Shown piece by piece: positions 9,266-17,952 of a stretch of 64,000 nucleotides of DNA. The DNA is from a virus. The stretch covers positions 1-64,000 of IMG/VR virus record IMGVR_UViG_3300033153_005812, one strand, 5' to 3'. The position numbers and the translations under genes were made by a program. The stretch's first letter is position 1. Each line of letters opens with the position of its first letter. The notes beneath the pieces are model-generated. The model made no database searches. It was not told the origin of the DNA and saw only the letters and a program-made list of their open reading frames with translations.

Positions 9266-9771
9266 AAAAGAGACCTAAAAAATACACAGAAGAGGAGCAG
9301 TTGCAAAGGCGAAAAGAAGATAGGGCTGCAATAATGAGGGCAGATTTTGCAACCTCAGAAAAGAAAGAAATGGATGTACAGAATATGGATTTCGCAGAAG
9401 CAGAGAGCAGAGTGCTCGCAAGTCAAAATCCTACAGAAGGTGACTTGCAATTGATACAGAGTCCGAAGCATCCTGGTGATATCTTTGTAAAAGTGAGAGG
9501 AACAAAGAACACTTTTATTTGCAAGTTTTACGGCGGGAACAGTGGAGTTTCAGTGGCTCAAGCTATTATCAATGTTCATCATTTCTTAGAGTGTTGGAAT
9601 AGTTATGATAAGTTGTCAACTGAGAATGAACAGTTGAAAGAATGTCTTCATGAAATCGAAGCTGTATCTTGCGGTAAAGAACAAGTTGCAGAAGATGATT
9701 CTGAAGGAATGGGTTGGGTCTATAAGAGGATCCAAGCTCTACATAAAGAAATCGAACGGAGAAAGAAATGA
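9262..9771 (+). CDS. Hypothetical protein, 169 aa
   Basis: The ATG overlaps the previous TGA (ATGA). The N-terminal 50 residues are highly charged (KKRPKKYTEEEQLQRRKEDR). The C-terminal half looks helical, with possible coiled coil around residues 110-135 (SYDKLSTENEQLKECLHEIE). No family recognised. Same early operon as the helicase. Confidence 0.6.
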   Translation: MKKRPKKYTEEEQLQRRKEDRAAIMRADFATSEKKEMDVQNMDFAEAESRVLASQNPTEGDLQLIQSPKHPGDIFVKVRGTKNTFICKFYGGNSGVSVAQAIINVHHFLECWNSYDKLSTENEQLKECLHEIEAVSCGKEQVAEDDSEGMGWVYKRIQALHKEIERRKK

Positions 9772-10313
9772 AAAATGATCTAAGTCCAAAAGAAGAACAA
9801 AATGCTACGAGGTGCGAAAGCATTAAAGAATCACAAAAGCGTGGTGTCTTTGTAGATGAGTTCGGCGGAGAAAATCCTGCGGTTGCGGTAGGTAGTTGTA
9901 AACCTGCTACAAAGGGAGTATTAGCGGAACCGGAAAAAAGAAAATTAGCTGTTGATTTTATTGACGGTATCGCGGTTAAATTCAGTGAAGAATTTGTCAG
10001 AATGTTTCGGATGCTTGAAAAGAAATACAATAGAGTCATCGCTTTGCAATTTATCGACGATGAGTTCGGGGATTATGTGAAAAAGGTTTTCGGGTTGGTT
10101 ATAGATACGCAGATTCCATTAATTCATACATTGTCTGGAGAGGAGAAGTCAACTCAGTTAGATGACGATATTCGTGATCAAATCGGAACACCAGATGGAC
10201 AATATTCTCCTTATAAGGAAAAGGTGCTTTGCGATAATTGTGGCTCCAAAATTATTCGCAATGGAACTTGTATTAAATGTTTGAATTGCGGTGAGTCGAT
10301 TGGGTGTTCATAA
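9768..10313 (+). CDS. Protein with C-terminal zinc ribbon resembling class II RNR tail
   Basis: A 181-residue protein. Residues ~156-180 hold a CDNCGSK...CIKCLNCGES pattern (CxxC, then CxxCxxC). This closely resembles the cysteine-rich C-terminal ribbon of adenosylcobalamin-dependent ribonucleotide reductases, which shuttles electrons to the active site. The phage reductase at 29843 seems to lack such a terminal ribbon. The middle part (KKYNRVIALQFIDDEFGDYV) is helical and unassigned. The four-base ATGA overlap with the upstream gene puts it in the same operon. The redox role is a hypothesis; a generic zinc ribbon is the alternative. Confidence 0.55.
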   Translation: MKNDLSPKEEQNATRCESIKESQKRGVFVDEFGGENPAVAVGSCKPATKGVLAEPEKRKLAVDFIDGIAVKFSEEFVRMFRMLEKKYNRVIALQFIDDEFGDYVKKVFGLVIDTQIPLIHTLSGEEKSTQLDDDIRDQIGTPDGQYSPYKEKVLCDNCGSKIIRNGTCIKCLNCGESIGCS

Positions 10314-10321
10314 GGAGAATG

Positions 10322-10534
10322 ATGAAGACAAAAAATCAACAGCTTCAAGCACTTAAACTTGTTCAGAAGCAGATGACTGCTTCTCTTAATGGAGATAGAG
10401 TGTATCGAGAAGTCCATATTCCGGTTTGGCAATTTAGGATGTGGGGTGGTAACATAAAGTCTGCAGCTAATTTTCTGGAGAGAGAATTAAGAAAGGATAA
10501 AGTAAATGCGAAGAAGAAGAGATGCGGAATTTGA
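10322..10534 (+). CDS. Hypothetical protein, 70 aa
   Basis: AAGGAG begins directly at the previous stop and lies four bases before the second of two adjacent ATGs, chosen as start (10319 is the alternative). Basic protein with [25 protein letters not shown] at its centre and end; that stretch looks amphipathic. The 3' end overlaps the J-domain gene by 29 bases. No family recognised. Confidence 0.5.
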   Translation: MKTKNQQLQALKLVQKQMTASLNGDRVYREVHIPVWQFRMWGGNIKSAANFLERELRKDKVNAKKKRCGI

Positions 10535-10934
10535 TTACTATGCAATTTTAGGCTTAACGACAGATGCTACTGCTGGTGATATTAAGAGAGCTTATCGTCG
10601 AATGGCGATAAAATATCATCCCGATAAAAATCCAGATGATAAAGAAGCAGAAAGGATGTTCAAACTTTGCACACAGGCGTATGAAATTCTAAGTGATCCG
10701 GAACAACGGGATACGTATGATCATTATGAGCATCCTAAAGTTAAAACGAAAGCGTCTACTGGGAAACCTGATCCTAATTTAGATTCAGATTTCATAGACT
10801 GGTTGCGTGATTCTGATTTCTCGCCAGATGATTTTAAGAAAGCTGATCCTCCTTTTACAAGGTACAACAAAAATGAACAACGCAGAGTAGTTAAGACAAA
10901 TCTATGGCGAGATAAAGATTCACACAAAGAATAA
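10506..10934 (+). CDS. J-domain (DnaJ-like) protein
   Basis: A 142-residue protein with a full J domain at residues ~10-75: DYYAILGL, helix [23 protein letters not shown] with the diagnostic HPD, then [15 protein letters not shown]. There is no Gly/Phe region or zinc finger in this protein. A J domain stimulates Hsp70 ATPase, so it likely recruits host DnaK to a phage complex, as co-chaperones do in lambda replication. It lies in the early replication operon, which supports that reading. A DnaJ-like zinc module occurs separately at 43840-44109. Confidence 0.9.
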   Translation: MRRRRDAEFDYYAILGLTTDATAGDIKRAYRRMAIKYHPDKNPDDKEAERMFKLCTQAYEILSDPEQRDTYDHYEHPKVKTKASTGKPDPNLDSDFIDWLRDSDFSPDDFKKADPPFTRYNKNEQRRVVKTNLWRDKDSHKE

Positions 10935-10947
10935 TGGATGTAGTGAA

Positions 10948-11277
10948 ATGACAACCGTCGTTAACATACGCAAAGAGCCTTACGATGTCTGTATAATGCG
11001 TCCGTCGATATACGGGAATCCCTTCGCGATTGGACGTGACGGGACCAGAGAAGAAGTAATTGAAAAATTTCGTATATATTTTTATGAAAGAATTAAACGA
11101 GACGAAGCATTTTCGGTAGCTGTTGTAAAACTCAGAGATCAAAGAATTGGCTGTTGTTGTGCTCCGCTTCCTTGTCATGGGGATATCTATGCAGAGTTCT
11201 TAGATAACCCTCCGGAAGACAAATATCTTGAAGGGACATTGAATCGAAATGGAACCAACGATAATAGAACCGAATAG
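10948..11277 (+). CDS. DUF4326-family protein
   Basis: A 109-residue protein with the family pattern: VVNIR near the N-terminus, MRPSIYGNPFAIGRDGTREE, a helix, then a Cys/His cluster RIGCCCAPLPCHGDIYAEFL. DUF4326 proteins are widespread in phages and of unknown function; the Cys/His cluster suggests metal binding. The start follows GGATGTAGTGAA. The tail overlaps the next gene by 29 bases. Confidence 0.8.
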   Translation: MTTVVNIRKEPYDVCIMRPSIYGNPFAIGRDGTREEVIEKFRIYFYERIKRDEAFSVAVVKLRDQRIGCCCAPLPCHGDIYAEFLDNPPEDKYLEGTLNRNGTNDNRTE

Positions 11278-11494
11278 AGGTTTTGAACCCGACATGGCTT
11301 ATCCGCAATATGCTGATAAATATCGTAGGAATATTGTCGTGATTTCAACCAACACGTGGATCAAACTACAAGAGTATGTTTTAGATAAAGCGAATGATCC
11401 TCTAATAGGAGCGGATCAAACAATTCGAAAACATTGGGATAGTATTCTTACCGGAGTAATTCCATTCGGTATGCGGATTGTGAAAGGGAAGTGA
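11249..11494 (+). CDS. Hypothetical protein, 81 aa
   Basis: Starts inside the preceding gene, with AAGGGA upstream. It has a helical middle (NTWIKLQEYVLDKANDP) and a basic end. No family recognised. Confidence 0.5.
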   Translation: MEPTIIEPNRGFEPDMAYPQYADKYRRNIVVISTNTWIKLQEYVLDKANDPLIGADQTIRKHWDSILTGVIPFGMRIVKGK

Positions 11495-11500
11495 ATCGAA

Positions 11501-11650
11501 ATGCGTAATATACCGATAAAAGAAAAGAAAGATCGTAAACCTAATCCTTATTATGATAAGAATAGCGTTCCTCCGTTAGAAGACGATTATTCTGAAGAGT
11601 CCGGTCCGGATTCGGTTTGTGACGATAATTCCGTTTCAACTAATCGCTAA
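11501..11650 (+). CDS. Hypothetical small protein, 49 aa
   Basis: MRNIPIKEKKDRKPNPYY and then an acidic Ser/Asp-rich tail ending SVSTNR. Low complexity and probably disordered. It sits snugly between neighbours, with AAAGGGAAG upstream. Weakly supported. Confidence 0.4.
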   Translation: MRNIPIKEKKDRKPNPYYDKNSVPPLEDDYSEESGPDSVCDDNSVSTNR

Positions 11651-11670
11651 GGCAATTTAAGAAATTTGAA

Positions 11671-11883
11671 ATGACTCCTCCGTTTGTAGTTGATGAAATA
11701 GTTATAGATGATCTCACTCAAGAATCACACAGAGTGCTTGGGATAAGCTATGAAAATGGACGTTGTGAAGATAAGAAAGTAAGTTGTTATCATTGTTGGG
11801 GTATTTGGATTGATAGCGATTATTTAGGTGGAGCTCGTTATCCTTGGGAATTGACAAAAATTGAAGACATAAGGAGTAGTTAA
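11671..11883 (+). CDS. Hypothetical protein, 70 aa
   Basis: Compact beta-rich sequence: VDEIVIDDLTQESHRVLGISYENGR, then CYHCWGIWIDSDYLGG. The layout resembles small phage proteins that carry a short SH3-like fold, but no family is recognised. Confidence 0.5.
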   Translation: MTPPFVVDEIVIDDLTQESHRVLGISYENGRCEDKKVSCYHCWGIWIDSDYLGGARYPWELTKIEDIRSS

Positions 11884-11884
11884 T

Positions 11885-12190
11885 ATGAGAGTTTTTCTTT
11901 TACAAAAATCAAATAAATACGATGTATCTGCAGCGGAAGCTTACGGTAAAATAATTTATCTTATCGATGATTATCTACCACCGTTCGATCCAGATAAAAC
12001 TATTGAGCGTATAAGGTTTGAATTAGATCAAGCAAAATTTAATCCTAATCAAGATGCGATAGTTCTCACCGGAGCATCGATTCTTGTTTCGATGTTCTTA
12101 GCTGTACTCACTTTTGATTATGGAAAAGTAAAGACCTTGCTTTTCGACGCACGAACAGGACGTTATAAGTTAGTCGTTATAGAAATGTAA
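11885..12190 (+). CDS. Hypothetical protein, 101 aa
   Basis: AAGGAG sits eight bases before the ATG. Likely alpha/beta, with a hydrophobic stretch AIVLTGASILVSMFLAVLTF at residues ~59-78. This could be a buried strand-helix or a membrane segment. No family recognised. Confidence 0.55.
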   Translation: MRVFLLQKSNKYDVSAAEAYGKIIYLIDDYLPPFDPDKTIERIRFELDQAKFNPNQDAIVLTGASILVSMFLAVLTFDYGKVKTLLFDARTGRYKLVVIEM

Positions 12191-12269
12191 AGGTGAAACA
12201 ACTATAAAAGTTCTTGATGTTCAACCATACGCTATTTTAGGAAATTATAGTTAAAGGAGAAAAAGAACA

Positions 12270-12854
12270 ATGTTTTCAGTCATCACAAAATATCTACCAA
12301 AGCCAATACGTATCAAAAAAGGTGTTGCGAAAAAACTTCAAAGTGTATTCGGAGAATGTCAACTCTTATATAATTTGGTTTACGGTTTCTTGAGTGAATC
12401 AACTCCTGCTATAAAATCTAAGGCTCTAAGCAACGAAGAGCTCACAGATTTTGGTTTTCTTTGTAGGGAATTGGAGAAATTATTCGATGAGCTACGAAAA
12501 GAATGCAAAGCTCGAAAAGAACTTTGTGGGAGTGTAATTGCTTATCGATTGATTCAAGAATCTTTGACAGATCCTACAATTACTATGAAGTCGAAAGGGG
12601 AATTAGCGACTGGGACGCCAAATCTAAAAATGGAAGTTCAGTTACCGAAGAAGTTTACAGATGAATATTTTCAACTGACAGATTTCTTCGGTGTTCCCAG
12701 AGAAGTTGCGGAGACCGGTATTTTACGTCTTGATTGGAAAATGGTCACAACATATTGTACGAAACTCTTAGAGGATGGGAAATCAATCCCAGAAGGTTTT
12801 GGGAAAAAATATCCCCGGTATGTAACAACATACAGAAGAACGAAGGGAGGTTGA
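12270..12854 (+). CDS. Hypothetical protein, 194 aa
   Basis: AAAGGAG lies before the ATG. Mostly helical, basic at both ends (YLPKPIRIKKGVAKKLQSVF at the start, KKYPRYVTTYRRTKGG at the end), which suggests nucleic-acid contact. No family recognised. It follows an ~80-base gap in which I see no clear promoter. Confidence 0.6.
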   Translation: MFSVITKYLPKPIRIKKGVAKKLQSVFGECQLLYNLVYGFLSESTPAIKSKALSNEELTDFGFLCRELEKLFDELRKECKARKELCGSVIAYRLIQESLTDPTITMKSKGELATGTPNLKMEVQLPKKFTDEYFQLTDFFGVPREVAETGILRLDWKMVTTYCTKLLEDGKSIPEGFGKKYPRYVTTYRRTKGG

Positions 12855-12928
12855 AACAAAAAAGAAAACCCTGATAATTGTTGGTGAGAGAATCAATGTA
12901 AATTAATCTAAATTTTGGAGACCTGATT

Positions 12929-13816
12929 ATGAGTGAAAATGGTAACGGTCAGAACGGCCAAAGTAAAAAGGCAAGCAGAACGGAAACTGCGATCAACAAA
13001 GTTGAGGGGATAGATCCAAACTATCTTCAGAAGTACATCGAAGATGATAAGAGTTTGGACACCCTCAAAGAACAGCGTGTGGTTCCGCGGTTGAAGATTA
13101 TTCAGGCGACATCGGAGACTGAGCTGAAGAGTCACTTTGGCGAGGGTACTGTTATTGTTCGTCCTGGCGATGCTATGATCTGCAAATTTAACGACGATCC
13201 ACGTTCGTTCGACTTTGTCCCTCTGTTCTTTTTCATAGAGTGGGCGAAGTGGGCAGATCTTCGAGCCGGTTCCGGACCAATGATCTTAGATCGAACTCAC
13301 GACGCTTCCAGTGAGATCGCTATCAAATCGAAAAACTTTGAGACGCGTACAGAGGTTTATCCGGGGCACGCACAACTCCCAGAGCCCGATAAGCATTATT
13401 ATCGCTATGTCGAACATCTCAGGTTCATCGGGCTTATCTACGGCGATCATCCTTTGGCAGGGACTCCGGTGACGTTGTCTTTCGAACGTGGTGAATGGGG
13501 TCAAGGAAAGAATTTCATCTCTGCCGTAACATTGCGAAGGCAAACGATAGGTGATACTCCTCGCCCAGTTCCGCTCTGGGCTCAGGTATGGAGACTCTCA
13601 CCGAAGTTTAGAGAGCCTGATGCAAGCAGAAAATGGTATGGCTTCGGTTTCGAGCCTGCTGATCCGTCTCTTATAAGAGAAGATGAGGCAGAAGCTATGT
13701 CGGCTTTGCACACCGAATTCAAAGAGCTCTTTAAGCAATCGAGGTTGATGGTTCAGGATGAACCGACCGAGCAGACCGTCGACGAAGCTGAGACAAAAGC
13801 CCATAAAGACTTCTAA
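12929..13816 (+). CDS. Abundant replication-associated protein (unassigned)
   Basis: A 295-residue protein. A disordered Gly/Asn/Gln start is followed by a folded core beginning VVPRLKIIQATSETELKSHFGEGTVIV, rich in aromatics, and an acidic Glu/Asp tail ending DEAETKAHKDF. An OB-like core with a disordered acidic tail is the layout of phage single-stranded-DNA-binding proteins, but I cannot confirm the fold. Codon use is GC-richer than its neighbours, it has its own TGGAGACC-type RBS, and a terminator follows. These suggest high expression. Best guess: ssDNA-binding or recombination mediator. Confidence 0.6.
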   Translation: MSENGNGQNGQSKKASRTETAINKVEGIDPNYLQKYIEDDKSLDTLKEQRVVPRLKIIQATSETELKSHFGEGTVIVRPGDAMICKFNDDPRSFDFVPLFFFIEWAKWADLRAGSGPMILDRTHDASSEIAIKSKNFETRTEVYPGHAQLPEPDKHYYRYVEHLRFIGLIYGDHPLAGTPVTLSFERGEWGQGKNFISAVTLRRQTIGDTPRPVPLWAQVWRLSPKFREPDASRKWYGFGFEPADPSLIREDEAEAMSALHTEFKELFKQSRLMVQDEPTEQTVDEAETKAHKDF

Positions 13817-13843
13817 ATTTGAACCTTGTTTTTACTAACTAAT

Positions 13844-13879
13844 TAGCAGCGGGATGTGAATATGTTCCGCTGCTATTTT
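13844..13879 (+). terminator. Rho-independent terminator
   Basis: 9-bp stem TAGCAGCGG / CCGCTGCTA, 14-base loop, then TTTT. Ends the 6891-13816 block. Confidence 0.85.
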
Positions 13880-13898
13880 GCTCAGCCTATAACACCGA

Positions 13899-13943
13899 CT
13901 CACTCCCGCAGAGGCTCTGAGCGATCGCTGGGGAAGCCGATAT
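13899..13943 (-). repeat. Dispersed GC-rich element, copy B (inverted)
   Basis: Exact 45-base reverse complement of the core at 6659-6703. Lies between the terminator and the primase gene. Confidence 0.9.
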
Positions 13944-13944
13944 C

Positions 13945-13982
13945 AGGCTGTAAATCACGTTTTAGACGTTATCAGCCTTTTC
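13945..13982 (+). other. Hairpin before primase start
   Basis: AGGCTG (13945-13950) pairs with CAGCCT (13973-13978), with an inner ACGT/ACGT pairing, followed by TTTT. It could act as an attenuator or could mask the RBS of the primase gene 12 bases downstream. Short stem, so uncertain. Confidence 0.4.
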
Positions 13983-13993
13983 AGGAAAATTAA

Positions 13994-16867
13994 GTGTCGT
14001 ACAACATCAAAGCCATAAATGCTTTAGCTGAATTAGAAAGATATGGTTGGACGTATCAACCGTCTGGATCAGATGAAGTTAGATGTCTTTGTCCAGTGCA
14101 CGACGATGAACATCCCAGTCTTTTCCTTAACATAGAAAAAAATGTTTGGATCTGTCATGCTTCGCAATGTAGAGCTCATGGCGATATAATCGCACTTCTT
14201 GCTCACATCGGTAAAGTTCAACGAAAAACAATCATCGCAGATTTATTGACAAGATACCCGGATCTACAAGACATTAAAATTGTAGATCAAAAACGAATAG
14301 AAAAATTTCATCAGGCGATTTGGAAATCTGGTTCTTTCTTACAAGAATTATATAAGAGAGGAGTGACGGATGACGATATAAGAGAACAGAGAATTGGTTT
14401 CAATGGCGAGCGAATAATTATTCCTGTTTATAATTTGCAGAAGCAAGTGATCAATCTTCGTAAATATATGCCAGGAGCTCCCGGTCATGAGAAGATGAGA
14501 AATCTTAAAGGATACAGCACTTTAGCTTTATATATGCCAGAACAGTTAAAGTATGAAACAATATGGATTTGCGGTGGAGAATTGAAAGCTCTCGTAGCTA
14601 AGAGATTATTAAATCCTGAGAATATTGGAGCGACATCGGTAACTGGAGCAGAGGGTGCTTGGCATAAAACTTTTATCCCGTTCTTCAAAGACAAATTTGT
14701 TTTTATCTGTATGGATATTGATGTTGGTGGTGTAACAGCAGCGAAAACTGTTGCTCAACAAATTCTTCGAGTTGCGAAGGCTGTCTTTATAGTACATTTA
14801 CCGTTAGACGAACGAAAATATCCGAAAGGTGATATCAATGATTGGGTGGGAAGTGAGAAAGCTACTACTCAAGATTTCTTAGCTTTAATGAAAAATGCTA
14901 AGAAATATATGCCTCAAGAAATCTTAGATGAGGTAGATAATTCTGAACCCAAAAGATGTAGGTTGATAGAAGCAGGGAAAGCAAATAACATAGGGATTAA
15001 AATTCAATGCGATGCAGTTATTTCAACTATAAGTGAAGATACTCTTATAATAACGAAAGAAGTAGATATAGCTTGTACGCGAGATACTAAATTCTGTGCG
15101 TTGTGTCTTGTAAATTCTAAAGAACCAGATGAAGAAACTGGTTTAACTCGAATCAAAATACAAGCTACAAATCCGGCGATATTAGAAATGCTGAATTCAT
15201 CGCCCTCGAAATTGAAATCTGCTGTGCTATCATCTCTGAATGTTCCAGACTGTAAGTCTGCAAAAGTTAAACCATTTTCGTATTATAACATCGTGGATAC
15301 AAGGCTGACTAATCCTTTAGAAATACACAGTGAGGAAAGTGAGCATATTGTTCAACCTGCATATATAATCACCGATAAGATTTTAGATCTAAATATTCCT
15401 TACACAATTATTGGTAAGGCATATCCTCATCCCATAAATTGGGCCGGTGTTCTTCTTATTGACGCGGTAGAAGAAAAAGAAGATAGTTTATCATCTTATG
15501 TTTTCAACGATGAAGATTATGAACAATTGAAAATTTTCCGACCTGAAGAATGGTCTTATGAAGGTTTGGAAGAAAAGCTGAATTGCATTTATAAAGATTT
15601 CGCTTATAATGTAACTCGCATTTTTCAACGTCAAGACTTACATCTTGCAATGGACTTGGCTTATCATTCAGTTTTACATTTTAACTTTGAAGGTCAAGTT
15701 CAGAATGGATTGATAGATTGTCTTGTGTCTGGAGATAGTTCTCAAGGTAAAAGTGAAGTCGCTATTCGTCTCATACAACATTATAAATTAGGAATGAGAC
15801 ACGATTGTGGAGGTGCTACGATATCTGGTCTTCTTGGAGGAGTAGAACAGATGGGAAACAAGTGGTTCGTTAAGTGGGGTATAATTCCAATCTATGATAT
15901 GCAATTGGTTATCTTAGAAGAAATAAAAGGAGCCAGTGTTGAAGTTTTAGGTAAGCTGCGTGATATGAGAACCTCTAAAATCGCTGAGATAATGAAAATA
16001 GCACGGCGAAAAACTCATGCAAGAACTCGTATAATAATGATCTCTAATCCACGTAGTGATAGAGCTGTATCTTCTTATAGTTATGGAATAACTATTGTAA
16101 AAGAACTAATGGGTAATCTGGAAGATGTTCGCCGCTTTGATTTCGCTTTAATATTAGCTCAACAGGAAATAGATAGAAAAGTTATAAATGATTTTCAGCG
16201 AAATCAAAATATGGTAGAACCATATTATTCTTCAAAAATTTGTAAGAAAAATGTTTTATATGCGTGGACTCGAAAAGTGGATCAAATAAAGTTTGAAGAC
16301 AAATTCCGTAATTTGTGTTTAGACTATGCAAATAAATTGTGCTCCAAATTTTCTGAGTCATTGCCTCTTTGTGACAAAGGGACTATGAGACATAAATTAG
16401 CCAGGATAGCTATCGCTTTAGCTTGTAGAACTTTTAGCACTACCGATGATTACAGAATAGTATTAGTGAGAGAGTGTCATATTAAATACGCCTATAGATT
16501 TCTAAATAGAATTTATAGTGCTCCTTACTGCGGCTACGATGGTTATTCTAAAGCAGAACGACAACATTCGCAATTACAAAATACGGATAAGATAAAATCA
16601 GCATTAAAAGAGACAAAACATCCACGAACTTTACTCGAACAGATATTATACGCAGAGAGAATAAGTCTTGTAGATCTTCAATCGTGGTGTGAAATAGATC
16701 GAGATAACGCTCAAAGATTGTTATCTTTATTAGATCGCAATGGAGCTCTACATAGAGATTCAGGTGGATTTGAATATGTAAAATCAGCAGGCTTTATAAG
16801 TGCGTTGAAAGAAATGCTGATAGACAAAACTTTTACAGATAATGTTGCTGAAAGTTCGGAGTTCTAA
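13994..16867 (+). CDS. CHC2-TOPRIM primase fused to MCM-like AAA+ helicase
   Basis: A 957-residue protein starting at GTG. The N-terminal zinc finger has CLCPVHDDEHPSL and ICHASQCRAHGD (residues ~31-62). The TOPRIM domain follows (WICGGELKALVAKR; FICMDIDVGGVTAA). The C-terminal ATPase has Walker A GDSSQGKSE, a Walker B-like LVILEEIKGAS, and ARTRIIMISNPRSDR as the sensor-1 Asn. Together with the conserved run between Walker A and B, this matches MCM-type AAA+ domains better than the RecA-like core of DnaB or T7 gp4. A C-terminal segment (LVDLQSWCEIDRDNAQRLLS) looks like a winged helix. It should prime and unwind at the replication fork. The AAA+ identity is good but should be checked by structure prediction. 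Confidence 0.8.
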   Translation: MSYNIKAINALAELERYGWTYQPSGSDEVRCLCPVHDDEHPSLFLNIEKNVWICHASQCRAHGDIIALLAHIGKVQRKTIIADLLTRYPDLQDIKIVDQKRIEKFHQAIWKSGSFLQELYKRGVTDDDIREQRIGFNGERIIIPVYNLQKQVINLRKYMPGAPGHEKMRNLKGYSTLALYMPEQLKYETIWICGGELKALVAKRLLNPENIGATSVTGAEGAWHKTFIPFFKDKFVFICMDIDVGGVTAAKTVAQQILRVAKAVFIVHLPLDERKYPKGDINDWVGSEKATTQDFLALMKNAKKYMPQEILDEVDNSEPKRCRLIEAGKANNIGIKIQCDAVISTISEDTLIITKEVDIACTRDTKFCALCLVNSKEPDEETGLTRIKIQATNPAILEMLNSSPSKLKSAVLSSLNVPDCKSAKVKPFSYYNIVDTRLTNPLEIHSEESEHIVQPAYIITDKILDLNIPYTIIGKAYPHPINWAGVLLIDAVEEKEDSLSSYVFNDEDYEQLKIFRPEEWSYEGLEEKLNCIYKDFAYNVTRIFQRQDLHLAMDLAYHSVLHFNFEGQVQNGLIDCLVSGDSSQGKSEVAIRLIQHYKLGMRHDCGGATISGLLGGVEQMGNKWFVKWGIIPIYDMQLVILEEIKGASVEVLGKLRDMRTSKIAEIMKIARRKTHARTRIIMISNPRSDRAVSSYSYGITIVKELMGNLEDVRRFDFALILAQQEIDRKVINDFQRNQNMVEPYYSSKICKKNVLYAWTRKVDQIKFEDKFRNLCLDYANKLCSKFSESLPLCDKGTMRHKLARIAIALACRTFSTTDDYRIVLVRECHIKYAYRFLNRIYSAPYCGYDGYSKAERQHSQLQNTDKIKSALKETKHPRTLLEQILYAERISLVDLQSWCEIDRDNAQRLLSLLDRNGALHRDSGGFEYVKSAGFISALKEMLIDKTFTDNVAESSEF

Positions 16868-16868
16868 G

Positions 16869-17402
16869 ATGAGAAATCTACAAGATTTAGTGCGTGAATT
16901 TAATGAAGCAAATGGATTTCCAGTCAATAGTTTGTTGCTGGATAAAAATGGACCGGCGAAAGGTCCTCTTTGGGTTTTATGGTATGTAAAGATTATAGGT
17001 TACATACTTTTGATTCTTGGTAGAATCAGTGTCTGGCTCGACAAGCTGACAACAAAATTAGGACATAGAGATCCGAGGATCTTCAGGTGTCATATTATGG
17101 TAGATGAATTGGGAGAAACTTTGGTTGCTATCTCTAATAATGATGAGATAGAAGTTGCAGATGGATTAGCTGATTTAGCTTATGTTCTATTCGGGACAGC
17201 CGTCTTACACAATATACCTTTAGAAACAATCTTCAGGGAGGTTCATCGTTCGAATTTAACGAAAGGATTTATTCCTGGCCAAGACGGTAGAATTAAAGGT
17301 CTTTATAGAACAAAGAAATATTCGCCACCGAATATCAAAGCTGCTATCTATGTTGGCAGAAAAATGAATGATGGAGGTACTACTGATGTCGTTGATAATT
17401 GA
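16869..17402 (+). CDS. MazG-like NTP pyrophosphohydrolase with hydrophobic insert
   Basis: A 177-residue protein; the ATG is one base after the primase stop. The family pattern is VDELGETLVAISNNDEIEVADGLADLAYVLFGTAV and then LETIFREVHRSNLTKG. It has the metal-binding acidic residues of all-alpha NTP pyrophosphatases. These enzymes hydrolyse (d)NTPs to monophosphates; in phages they clear modified or damaged nucleotides or lower ppGpp. Unusual: residues ~33-58 (PLWVLWYVKIIGYILLILGR and onward) form a strongly hydrophobic stretch that could be a membrane segment. It overlaps the next gene by 17 bases. Confidence 0.75.
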   Translation: MRNLQDLVREFNEANGFPVNSLLLDKNGPAKGPLWVLWYVKIIGYILLILGRISVWLDKLTTKLGHRDPRIFRCHIMVDELGETLVAISNNDEIEVADGLADLAYVLFGTAVLHNIPLETIFREVHRSNLTKGFIPGQDGRIKGLYRTKKYSPPNIKAAIYVGRKMNDGGTTDVVDN

Positions 17403-17952
17403 AGGTTCTGATAATTTAGGTAAAACTACTTTCGCCAAGAAACTTATAAGGTATGTTTGGGATCATGATAGATATCCTTGTATGTATTCTTGGATGACAA
17501 GGCCAAATGAAGAGACATTCGACTTCTTCGAAAGTTATAAGATGATGATCAATCCTTATACAGTACAGGATAGATTTCATCTTGGGGCTTTAGCTTATCA
17601 CGAAGATAGAATCTCAAATAGCAATTTGATTAAGATCGAAGAATGGATTCGAGATATAGGTGGGTTTGTAGTTTTATTCTATGCTAAGGATGAGGACTGG
17701 TATAAAGATCAAATTGCTAAAGATAGAAGAGGCAACTTGCTTGCGAACGAAATTCTATGCAAAGGTAATTCTATTTTCACAGCTATCACTACTGGTCTTC
17801 ATCCACTACGTCCAGATTTCAAATATGCTTTTGATATTAGTGGAGGGAATTATGTTAGCGATGAAAATATCGCACGTATTGCAGAAACTTGGATGAGATA
17901 CAGACAAAGAGCAATGGAACAACTTGTTAGGATCCAGAATGAATTGGTTTGA
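17386..17952 (+). CDS. P-loop deoxynucleotide kinase-like protein
   Basis: A 188-residue protein. Walker A is in IIEGSDNLGKTTFAKKL (residues 3-19), of the thymidylate/deoxynucleoside kinase type. A DRFHLGALAYHEDR segment mid-protein corresponds to the DR(S/F) motif, and DRRGN is a possible lid. GGAGGT precedes the ATG. It most likely phosphorylates a (modified) deoxynucleoside mono- or nucleoside substrate. It lies between MazG-like and deaminase genes, so a nucleotide-pool role is well supported; the substrate is unknown. Confidence 0.8.
   Translation: MSLIIEGSDNLGKTTFAKKLIRYVWDHDRYPCMYSWMTRPNEETFDFFESYKMMINPYTVQDRFHLGALAYHEDRISNSNLIKIEEWIRDIGGFVVLFYAKDEDWYKDQIAKDRRGNLLANEILCKGNSIFTAITTGLHPLRPDFKYAFDISGGNYVSDENIARIAETWMRYRQRAMEQLVRIQNELV

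Noticed and set aside
12191-12269. Promoter for the 12270 gene
   Set aside because: Only poor -35/-10 combinations and no family motif; read-through from P1 is enough.
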